From assembly GCA_016930515.1 (NCBI GenBank), contig JAFGGO010000093.1, forward strand, positions 1 through 38,563: DNA of 38,563 bases. Reading direction: 5' to 3'. Origin of the DNA: Promethearchaeota archaeon. Lineage in GTDB: Archaea; Asgardarchaeota; Lokiarchaeia; Sigyniarchaeales; SOKP01. The position numbers and the translations under genes were made by a program. Positions 8,981 to 16,031 of this stretch are shown here, piece after piece; the stretch's first letter is position 1, and each line of letters opens with the position of its first letter. Under the pieces are notes generated by a model. That model was not told the DNA's origin, ran no database searches, and saw nothing but the letters and a program-made list of their open reading frames with translations.

Positions 8981-9721
8981 TTATAGATTTAAAAATAAAG
9001 AAATCACTAGAGCGATAAGGATTCCTGACAGGCTTAAAATAAGAGCTTTTTCAGAGGGATTTTTTTCGTGAGTTTCATGTCGTAAATTTCCCGCTCCAAG
9101 ATACAAAAAATCACCTGCAAAAAAGGGTAATATGAAAACGAGAACAATTTCAGGAATTTCTACAAAAAAACTACAAAATACTCCTAATTAAGGAGTTGAT
9201 ACGTCCAATATTAACGTCCTTAAAGTAGATTTCGTAGACTTCTCCGATTTTAACATTAATGTGGTCGTATTTAATCTGTTAGAAAAATCGTGCGAAACGA
9301 CAGCAATTGCATTTACAAGTCCTACCGAAAGATTAAATTGAAATCCCACGCCAATTGCAAAGCCGTCCATATAAATATGGGCGTATAGTTCGATTGCGCC
9401 ATAAATCCCGCCTTTTGGGTGGCGCAAGTTGCTGCAGGATCCTTCATCACATATTTTATGAACGAAAATATATCGCTCGAGGATGAATAGAAACAAGAAA
9501 CCTAAAGCAGTAATGTAAATCACAATTTCTCCCAAAAAGTTTAGGCTCACTAATATTTTCAATAACTCTGGTAATAATTCAAATAACGCAATTCCTATTA
9601 GAACTCAAGCAGCAAAGGCAATAAAATATTCCAATTTAGGCTCGTACCTTGTTGCTAGGATATCCCCTAAAGATGTTGAAAAGAAGGTTATTATCGTTAA
9701 CAAAAGTGCAAACAAGATCAT
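8981..9721 (-). pseudogene. ZIP-family metal transporter broken by two in-frame stop codons
   Basis: From ATG at 9721 to TAA at 8981-8983 the frame is continuous for 247 codons, the normal length of a small archaeal ZIP protein, but codon 39 is TGA (9605-9607) and codon 178 is TAA (9188-9190). All family landmarks are in this one frame: AFAA*VLIGIALFELLPE, the His-rich-loop region, the helix 4 metal site AHIYMDGFAIGVGF, the helix 5 motif SHDFSNRLNTTTLML, then LGVFCSFFVEIPE and FFAGDFLYLGAGNLRHETHE near the end. ZIP proteins import Zn, Fe or Mn through the membrane. The TGA replaces a family glycine (GGA in one step), so selenocysteine is not a sensible reading. No frameshift is present, which points to recent loss. 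The piece from 9562 to 9188 alone would be an open fragment. Confidence 0.85.
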
Positions 9722-9750
9722 ATAGAATCTAATAAGCAAACCATAATCTT

Positions 9751-9764
9751 AAGTATATATACTT
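9751..9764. promoter_or_regulatory. 14-bp perfect palindrome between divergent genes
   Basis: AAGTATATATACTT is self-complementary and lies about 36 nt before the ZIP start codon and about 110 nt before the beta-helix protein gene. It contains a TATA-like core, so it could be a promoter overlapped by an operator for a dimeric, for example metal-responsive, repressor. In DNA this AT-rich a chance palindrome is possible. Confidence 0.3.
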
Positions 9765-9869
9765 GGACAATTTTGACTTAGTATAAATATTAATAAACCA
9801 TTTTATAGGTTATATAATTAAAAGATAAATTAGGATCAATTCTTAAAATAATTAACCACTGGATTTAAA

Positions 9870-12059
9870 TTGAATCATCACAATCAAACAACAAAAAAAA
9901 TTTATTTTCTCTCGTTTTGTTTAGCTATCTTAATATTAATTAACATGTTTAACCTTTTTCCTAATCCTTTCAACGAGAGAAATCAGAATAATTCTTGGGA
10001 TCAACACGATATCCATAAAAGAACGGCATATTACAACAATTCAGCATCCCCAATATCCATTGACGCAACCGTAACGGGTATTGGGGCACATAATTGGATA
10101 TGGGCGGCGTCACAGCCGTGGTGTAGCGGCTCGGGAACGGAAAGCGATCCGTACGTCATTGAAAATCTGAAGATTGATGCAGAAGGTTCGGAAAATTGCA
10201 TTGAAATCTTGAATTCAAACGAATATTTCGTTATAAGCAATTGTACTCTATACAATTCAGCTTCATCAAAAGCAGGGATATCATTAAATAATGTGAGAAA
10301 TGGAATAATTATTTGTAATAACTGCTCTTTTAATAGTAGGGGGGTTGTATTGAGAATGGGTTGTTCCGATAATATCTTTAATGACAATATTATCTGTGAT
10401 AATTCGTTTTCCGGAATCCAAATGTTCGATAATAATCAAAATAACTACTTTGTTGGGAACAAATTGGGTAACCAAAGAACTGAAGATCAGGTGTGGGGAA
10501 TGCATATTGAAGGATGTAGAAATAATATAATCTTTAACAACACATTTTACAATAATACTCAATATGGATTGTTTTTTCTTTATGATTCCGACAACAATAA
10601 CATTTCACAAAATCGACTTGAATATAATATAAGAAGTGGAATATATCTTCTTCAAAGCGATGAGAACAATATATTTTATAATGAAATAAACAACATTAAA
10701 ACGATAGATAACTATTATGGAATTTATTTACAGTCCTGCAACAATAACGAGATTTGCAATAATAAAGTTAACGGCTCATCAACGGGTATTTATTTAATGG
10801 CAAATAATGCCTTAAATTCTATTATTAACAATGAAATTTATAATTCTACACGTGGAATTAACATTTATTATCAAAGCTATCAAAATGATGTCACGGGTAA
10901 TCTTATTTCGTATAATCTCAATGGAATTATTCTCCAGAGAGATTGTTATGAAAACAATGTTTATAATAATCAAATTTTCCATAACTTCGATAACGGAATG
11001 ATAATTGATGATGAATCTAATAACAACTTGATTAAAGCTAATAGGATCTATAATAACAATAAGACGGGCTTAATCGTAAATTCTAGTTATTTTAATAACA
11101 TTACTGAGAATTTAATTTACTTTAATCAATTAAACGGATTGAATCTGAACCAAAGTTCTACTAACACCCTGTATAACAATTTTTTCGTGAATAACGGACT
11201 CAACGCCGAAGACAACGGCACGGGAAACCAATGGTATTATCAAGGACTTGGGAATTGCTGGAGCGACTACGAGGGTACCGACGATGACGGCGACGGGATC
11301 GGAGATCAAGCGTATGTGGTTAACGGCTCTGCCGGTAGCCTCGACGAGTTCCCGATCATCGATTCCGCTCCCGAAGCAAGGTTTTACTTCAACAAGACGG
11401 TTATCACAATAGATATATCTTTTCAACTGGTTTACAACGGCACGGGAGGGAACCTACCGTTTTCCTACTACTGGAATTTTGGAGACGGCAATGTTTCGAC
11501 CGCCCGAGATCCCGTCCACGCGTACGCCAAGGCGGGGCTGTACACCGTGACCTTGCGAGTAGTGGACGCCAACCTGAACGAGTCGGTATATTGGATCGTC
11601 GTTAAGGTTAATAGTCCGAGTGCATTGCCCGAATTTCCCCTCGAAGTTATCATCGCAATCATTCTTATTGTTGGGATAGGATTAATTGGGCTCGGGATTT
11701 TATTGGTAAAAAAGAGAAAGACAACTGAATTGAATGTAACTAGATCGAAAGCACCCCTTATAACTAAACCTAAGTCGATAAAATATCCTAAAAAGGAAGT
11801 AAAGAAAAAAAAATTGGTTAAACATCTTTTCTTAGAAGATAGAAAGAACGCATCACTTGAGGGCGAGGATTTGACAAAAACCGAATCGGAAGTGGAGTTA
11901 GAAAGACAACGGCTCACATGTATCGTCCACAAGGGACCAATCGTGGGTCCTAGTTACGTGTGTCCAAACTGCGATGTGATCTATTGCCTGAACTGTGCTA
12001 ACGAGTTAAAGCTTAAAGGAGAAATATGTTGGTCATGTGGATCCAAATTTGAATTATAA
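9870..12059 (+). CDS. Membrane-anchored beta-helix (NosD/CASH-type) and PKD protein with cytosolic zinc domain
   Basis: The order is: N-terminal hydrophobic anchor or signal (about 9-30); a conserved entry segment GIGAHNWIWAASQPWCSGSG (about 71-90); Asn-rich right-handed parallel beta-helix repeats (about 105-450); the NosD-type end WSDYEGTDDDGDGIGDQAYVV; one PKD domain (about 510-585, with YYWNFGDGN); a membrane helix (about 593-617); a basic cytosolic linker; and a C-terminal zinc domain C-x2-H-x10-C-x2-C-x4-C-x2-C-x10-C-x2-C. The outside part probably binds polysaccharide or another cell, and the inside part has eight zinc ligands in a RING-like spacing. The start is TTG; the first ATG would cut into the anchor. 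Segments near 10.05-10.18 kb and 11.2-11.65 kb have clearly higher GC than the beta-helix. A close paralog lies at 34050-36158 and a dead one at 4338-4778. Confidence 0.85.
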   Translation: MNHHNQTTKKIYFLSFCLAILILINMFNLFPNPFNERNQNNSWDQHDIHKRTAYYNNSASPISIDATVTGIGAHNWIWAASQPWCSGSGTESDPYVIENLKIDAEGSENCIEILNSNEYFVISNCTLYNSASSKAGISLNNVRNGIIICNNCSFNSRGVVLRMGCSDNIFNDNIICDNSFSGIQMFDNNQNNYFVGNKLGNQRTEDQVWGMHIEGCRNNIIFNNTFYNNTQYGLFFLYDSDNNNISQNRLEYNIRSGIYLLQSDENNIFYNEINNIKTIDNYYGIYLQSCNNNEICNNKVNGSSTGIYLMANNALNSIINNEIYNSTRGINIYYQSYQNDVTGNLISYNLNGIILQRDCYENNVYNNQIFHNFDNGMIIDDESNNNLIKANRIYNNNKTGLIVNSSYFNNITENLIYFNQLNGLNLNQSSTNTLYNNFFVNNGLNAEDNGTGNQWYYQGLGNCWSDYEGTDDDGDGIGDQAYVVNGSAGSLDEFPIIDSAPEARFYFNKTVITIDISFQLVYNGTGGNLPFSYYWNFGDGNVSTARDPVHAYAKAGLYTVTLRVVDANLNESVYWIVVKVNSPSALPEFPLEVIIAIILIVGIGLIGLGILLVKKRKTTELNVTRSKAPLITKPKSIKYPKKEVKKKKLVKHLFLEDRKNASLEGEDLTKTESEVELERQRLTCIVHKGPIVGPSYVCPNCDVIYCLNCANELKLKGEICWSCGSKFEL

Positions 12060-12962
12060 TCATATATTTATTCGATTCTTAATTCTGCTGCGCGCCAAGT
12101 TCACATAATCCAACGAATTATCAAAACCAATAAAGTGTCTGCGCGATTTTAGGGCTGCAATTGCCGTGGTTCCCGAACCCATGAAAGGATCCAACACGAC
12201 GTCTCCCTCGTAGGTATAAAAGTGTATCAATCTGCGCGGTAATTCCTCGGGAAATGGTGCTGGATGCCCAACTTTTTTGGCAGATTCCGCAGGAAAGTTC
12301 CAAATCGATTTTGTCCATTCGACGAAATCCTCCTTTTGGATCGTGTTAATTTTTTCTCCCTTTTCGAGCGAGTTAGTCAGTTTCGAAAATATTAGAATAT
12401 ATTCGTGCACATCCCTGAGGCACGGATTGCTGGCGGAGGCAAAAGAACCCCACGCACAGGAAATACCTGCAGAGGCGCCCTTGTTCCAAATAATTTCACC
12501 TCTCATGTGATATCCGATTTCCAACATGATCTGGATGACGAACGAATGCAGTGGAATGTAAGGTTTTCTTCCAATGTTTGCAATGTTTATCGCCACCCGG
12601 CCCCCTGGAACCAGCACCCTCCAAGTTTCCAAGAAAACGCTTTTTAAAAGGCTTAAATATTCAGAAAGGCTTAAATCTTCGTCGTAGTCTTTCGTCACAT
12701 TGTAGGGGGGTGAAGTTACCATCAAATGCACGGAATCGTCGGGTAGGAGCGACATGTCTTGACTATCCCCGTGAATTATCGTGTCCAAGATGGAATCAGG
12801 AATGTCGCTAGAGTTATCCTTATATATTATTTTACGAGGTATTGACAAGGATTTATACATGTTCGTGTCGTAAAAGGGGCTCGAATCGTGATTTTCTCGT
12901 TTCGAAACGCCAAACGAGCTCGTCTTGCTTTTCGTGCCAGTTTTTGCTTTTTCATTTTGCAT
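12060..12962 (-). CDS. Site-specific DNA methyltransferase (N4-cytosine/N6-adenine type)
   Basis: The enzyme would transfer a methyl group from SAM to an exocyclic amino group in DNA. The catalytic motif IV TSPPYNV (about residues 88-94) comes before the SAM-binding motif I DPFMGSGTTA near the C-terminus, which is the beta-class order used by many restriction-modification methyltransferases. The region between them (for example WNFPAESAKKVGHPAPFPEELPRRLI, here only partly quoted in meaning: a P-A-P-F-P-E-E-L type segment) is also typical of the family. No restriction endonuclease gene is adjacent, so this is an orphan methyltransferase, possibly for self-marking or regulation. Its stop abuts the stop of the convergent beta-helix gene. 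The first 40 residues are low-complexity and may be dispensable. ATG at 12962 lies about 29 nt from a good TATA box. Confidence 0.88.
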   Translation of the reverse strand: MQNEKAKTGTKSKTSSFGVSKRENHDSSPFYDTNMYKSLSIPRKIIYKDNSSDIPDSILDTIIHGDSQDMSLLPDDSVHLMVTSPPYNVTKDYDEDLSLSEYLSLLKSVFLETWRVLVPGGRVAINIANIGRKPYIPLHSFVIQIMLEIGYHMRGEIIWNKGASAGISCAWGSFASASNPCLRDVHEYILIFSKLTNSLEKGEKINTIQKEDFVEWTKSIWNFPAESAKKVGHPAPFPEELPRRLIHFYTYEGDVVLDPFMGSGTTAIAALKSRRHFIGFDNSLDYVNLARSRIKNRINI

Positions 12963-12986
12963 TATATCATATATTGGCTTTATTTC

Positions 12987-12995
12987 TTTATAAAA
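12987..12995 (-). promoter_or_regulatory. TATA box of the DNA methyltransferase gene
   Basis: TTTTATAAA on the minus strand, centred about 29 nt before the ATG at 12962, fits an archaeal promoter giving a leaderless or nearly leaderless transcript. Confidence 0.5.
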
Positions 12996-13168
12996 TGTGG
13001 GTACTAAAAGAAGGTTTTAAGTCAAAGTAAAAATTTATTCCTTTTAAATAAAATTTTTTAATTGTGTCTATCAATTAATATGGTTCCTCCTCAAAAGAAC
13101 AATTATATTACACGAATCTTTAAAACAATTTTATATAGTGTTTTCCGGGATTAAAATAAATTAAAGGT

Positions 13169-13822
13169 TTAAAATTCAAGAAAGCATTTCGTGCATACTT
13201 TTTTCTTAGCGTAAATTTTTTGGGGCACATAACTTATGATCTGGGTCTTATCTTCGACTTCCTTGATTGCGAATCCCATCGCACCGCAATTGGGACATAT
13301 CCTTGTTAGCGTGCCAGTGGACATGTTCTGCGTGATTATGGGCGCCGTATGGAGAACTTTCTGTCCTTGGGTGTCGATTGAGAGATTATTAGCTTGAGTT
13401 GATTGAGAATGCGTTGTTGAAATGCTTGACGTACTTTGAGGGGTTTGGGACGGGTTGGTAGGTGAACTTGAGGGGGAACTATATGGTCTTGGTGGAGGTA
13501 CTTGTGGAGGTATTTGAGCGGGAGAGGGTGTGGCCCTAATCGCAGGAAGGGGTGCCTGCCCTGAAGCACCGTGTCGCTCTTGTTGAACGCTTACTTTAAC
13601 GTCGTAAGATGGTACATCGACTCTCTCTATGGGTTTGCTACCTTGAACGACCTTGCTCCTGAGTTGGGCGTTTAACTTGGCATTATCTTCCATCAATTGT
13701 TTCATTTTAAAGTCGTTTTCTTTAGAGTAGATTTCGTGTTGCTTGAGCTTTTGCTGCAGTTCCTGAATTTTCTGCTGTAATTTTTCTATTTGATCCTCAT
13801 ATTCCTTATACATGTCATACAT
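13169..13822 (-). CDS. Coiled-coil, proline-rich protein with C-terminal zinc ribbon (paralog of 4839-5834)
   Basis: Like its paralog it starts MYDMYKEYEDQIEKLQ, forms a coiled coil over about the first 65 residues, then has a Pro/Ser/Thr/Gln-rich middle (PPQVPPPRPYSSPSSSP) and a C-terminal zinc ribbon with RICPNC and VCTKC 31 residues apart. The last 47 residues differ from the paralog at only a few positions, while the middle is about 120 residues shorter. A shared VDVPSYDVKVSVQ-like segment (paralog PAYDVKVSVS) sits between coil and proline-rich part. The strongly conserved ends imply a conserved interaction at each end, joined by a flexible tether. Function unknown; a cytosolic scaffold is the simplest guess. 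Confidence 0.8.
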   Translation of the reverse strand: MYDMYKEYEDQIEKLQQKIQELQQKLKQHEIYSKENDFKMKQLMEDNAKLNAQLRSKVVQGSKPIERVDVPSYDVKVSVQQERHGASGQAPLPAIRATPSPAQIPPQVPPPRPYSSPSSSPTNPSQTPQSTSSISTTHSQSTQANNLSIDTQGQKVLHTAPIITQNMSTGTLTRICPNCGAMGFAIKEVEDKTQIISYVPQKIYAKKKVCTKCFLEF

Positions 13823-14251
13823 GAGAATGTAACTATATTGAATTTTGGTATAAATTGGTTTCTTAATGATCTTAAAGCTTGGATCTATTTAAATTTATTT
13901 TATTGATTGTTTTTAGCAATAATTTTCCATAAATCGATAAACTATCTCCAATGGAACGATTAAACTCTAATAATGATTCTCGTTCTTTTTTCTTCTTAAA
14001 AATTATTTAATTTGGAATTAAAGTCCCAAAAATGCTATTAATCGTAAAAAAAGAATTTTCTTATAAACAGGTTTTGAAATCACCTTATTTCGCTTTAATA
14101 TCACTTTTTAGCACGGCTCGAGTAAGATTTAAAAAATGCCGAAGAGATATTATTATGTAGTATTTTACATTTTTGTGAAAACCAACTTTATATAGTTGAA
14201 GATAGTTAAACGATTAAGTAGGTTTAAAATAGTTAAGGGGTAATAAGATCG
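13823..14251. other. Intergenic region without a visible gene; TATA-like elements at both ends
   Basis: The 429-nt gap separates two divergent genes. TATA-like TTTATA at 13849-13856 (minus strand) lies about 30 nt before the coiled-coil gene's ATG. CTTTATATAG near 14185-14195 probably serves the small coiled-coil gene at 14252, which also has an AAGGGG ribosome-binding site about 14 nt upstream. Between them I see only AT-rich sequence, with no tRNA-like or strongly structured element. Confidence 0.4.
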
Positions 14252-14476
14252 ATGCAAACATTAAGTAAAAGCGAATTAATAGAGGAAATCAGGGAAAAAG
14301 AAAAGATTATCGAGCAACAAAACCATATAATTGAAATTCTTAGAGAATCAAACGATTTGATAAAGAAAGTAAATAAAAAAGTAATCGCCCAAAAAGAACA
14401 AGAAATAGACGATTTACAGGCAAAAATTTCTCAATTACAGGAAGAACTTAAAAAAAAGATTTCTTTATTAGCTTAG
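14252..14476 (+). CDS. Small coiled-coil protein
   Basis: The 74-residue product is almost entirely charged heptad-like helix (EEIREKEKIIEQQNHIIEIL and EKEQEIDD-type repeats), with no Pro, Gly or Cys, so it should be one long coiled coil that dimerises or binds another coil. AAGGGG lies about 14 nt before the ATG and a TATA-like element about 60 nt upstream, supporting expression. The nearby proteins at 13169 and 14787 are also helical, but no direct link can be shown. Confidence 0.65.
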   Translation: MQTLSKSELIEEIREKEKIIEQQNHIIEILRESNDLIKKVNKKVIAQKEQEIDDLQAKISQLQEELKKKISLLA

Positions 14477-14529
14477 TGGAACCAATGGAACCAAATTTCG
14501 CTACTCCAAGAAATTATTCGATTTTAAAA

Positions 14530-14742
14530 TCATCCCGTGAAACTGATCTCTGACGAAAAGCCAGGAATGTTTCCATCGTAATCAACAAGCCCTTTTTCCT
14601 TCATTTTTTTGAGTATTAATCTAACACCTTCAAATTTTTCTTCGCATAATCGCTGGAGCTCCGGGTATTTTATAGATCCTTTTTCCTTGAGGATGTTGAA
14701 AATAAACTTCTCTTCTTCTGAAAGTTCACTCATGTATTTCAA
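14530..14742 (-). CDS. Small winged-helix DNA-binding protein
   Basis: The 70-residue sequence reads as a single winged helix: helix 1 SEEEKFIFNILKEKG, turn SIKYPELQRLC as helix 2, recognition helix EGVRLILKKMKEKG, and wing LVDYDGNIPGF. This pattern is typical of MarR/ArsR-like archaeal transcription regulators and of stand-alone winged-helix proteins. It has no effector domain. ATG at 14742 and ATG at 14733 are both possible; a TTTAAATAA element centred near 14760 is at better promoter distance from the second. Confidence 0.7.
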   Translation of the reverse strand: MKYMSELSEEEKFIFNILKEKGSIKYPELQRLCEEKFEGVRLILKKMKEKGLVDYDGNIPGFSSEISFTG

Positions 14743-14786
14743 TTAACACATGATTTATTTAAATTTTTCATGTTAACAAGGCACAT

Positions 14787-15050
14787 TTATCGTTTACTGT
14801 TTTTTTTTGTTTTTTTAATTGCTTCTTCGTCATAGGTATTATGTATCTCCTTTAAGTATTTTTTTTGCTTAGAATATGATAAAAATGCGAGAGCTTTTTT
14901 TAGTTCTTTTTTTTTTTGATCTGGAATATCTAATATGTCCAGCTCGTGGCGAATTTCAGGTTTTAATACCGTGAAGATTCTTGAAAAATATTTCTTAACT
15001 ATATTGAGTTTTTCAATGTCAAATTTATCTTTATTCTGATTGCTTACCAT
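14787..15050 (-). CDS. Small basic helical protein of unknown function
   Basis: About 87 residues, predicted mostly helical, with a very Lys-rich C-terminus (EEAIKKTKKNSKR) that could bind nucleic acid. I do not recognise the family. I chose the ATG at 15050 because AAAGGTGA lies just before it; a GTG at 15056 is also in frame. It lies on the same strand as and 45 nt upstream of the winged-helix gene, so the two may be co-transcribed. Confidence 0.55.
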   Translation of the reverse strand: MVSNQNKDKFDIEKLNIVKKYFSRIFTVLKPEIRHELDILDIPDQKKKELKKALAFLSYSKQKKYLKEIHNTYDEEAIKKTKKNSKR

Positions 15051-15259
15051 ACTCACCTTTCTAATAGCTTTCTATTTTAACAAAACGAGTTTTTCTTTAA
15101 TATTCTTAAGGAACAAATGGAATTTTGACCATTAAACACTTTTGGGGTCCAGTTTTTTTAAAAAATAAGAAAGGAACAAATTTATTTTCAAGCGATAAAG
15201 TTCCTTTTTGCAGTCAATTTGAAAAGTTGTTTCTAAAAAATAAAGATAAAAAAATAAAG

Positions 15260-15955
15260 TTAAGAGGTAAGTTTTGGCAGATATATGGCAAGAAAATATC
15301 CAATAAACGATACATATAAACAAAGCATTGCCATTGTTAATAAAATGGTAATTTGTGCCATTCCGTACCACGCCATTAAAACATAGAAAATTAAGAAAAT
15401 GGCATTTGCATATCCCAAAAGTTTAAGTTGTTTTCTTTTTTGCGTGGATTTTTTAGATAATATAAAGTAGCTATAGGCAAGATGGGCAAATGATATGATA
15501 CCATATATTGACATCACTACATATGTTAAAATTCTGAATGCGTTGTTTCCCGCTGCAGTTGTAAAGTATGTAATGTAATTAAATGGGAGTAAAATAATAA
15601 TGATTACAATTACTCCAATGAGGATTTCAATGTATTTGCTCGCTTTTTTAATTTCGTTTATCTCAGAATGAAACAAGACCATGAATAATATCCCTGCAAT
15701 TAAGAAAGCCATCGCAACCATGGTAAGATTATTGTAAATCTCAATGAAATCAATACCAGCAAAGGCCACTGTGGCGTGACCTATAATGATTAACACGAGC
15801 CCCACCAAGAATGTCCCGTATACCAAGGACAAGTATATGCCTGTTCTTTGTTTTTGTTTAAAGTGAGTTACTAAGGTGCTTATCAAGAATATCGATAGAA
15901 GCACGATAAGTCCCAACACGATGAAAAATAATATGAAGTGTTCTGAAGGGTTCAT
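15260..15955 (-). CDS. Seven-helix membrane protein of unknown function
   Basis: Seven hydrophobic segments are separated by short loops, with basic residues in the cytosolic loops (HFKQKQRTG, KKSTQKRKQLK). The layout resembles the 7-TM sensor modules often fused to archaeal histidine kinases, but here the protein ends just after the last helix, so there is no output domain. There are no transport or enzyme signatures that I can name. I chose the ATG at 15955 (MNPSEHF); a TTG at 15994 would add 13 residues. It follows fwdA on the same strand with only about 75 nt between them, so co-transcription with fwdA is possible. Confidence 0.65.
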   Translation of the reverse strand: MNPSEHFILFFIVLGLIVLLSIFLISTLVTHFKQKQRTGIYLSLVYGTFLVGLVLIIIGHATVAFAGIDFIEIYNNLTMVAMAFLIAGILFMVLFHSEINEIKKASKYIEILIGVIVIIIILLPFNYITYFTTAAGNNAFRILTYVVMSIYGIISFAHLAYSYFILSKKSTQKRKQLKLLGYANAIFLIFYVLMAWYGMAQITILLTMAMLCLYVSFIGYFLAIYLPKLTS

Positions 15956-16031
15956 GAAGATAATGTAATACTCGTAAAATAAAAATTTTCCCAAAAATAA
16001 CGTTAAAAAAATGAAAAAGAAAAAAGAATAA

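Noticed and set aside
9605..9607. Selenocysteine reading of the TGA in the ZIP gene
   Set aside because: The position is a glycine in the family, a second stop (TAA) also interrupts the frame, and no SECIS-like fold was seen at the 3' end.
13823..14251. Possible tRNA or structured RNA in the intergenic gap
   Set aside because: No T-arm consensus, cloverleaf pairing or CCA-like end was found; only AT-rich sequence with TATA-like elements.
15125..15319. 64-residue plus-strand open frame
   Set aside because: It partly overlaps the 7-TM gene on the other strand and has a low-complexity Lys/Phe composition with no motif, so it is probably chance in AT-rich DNA.
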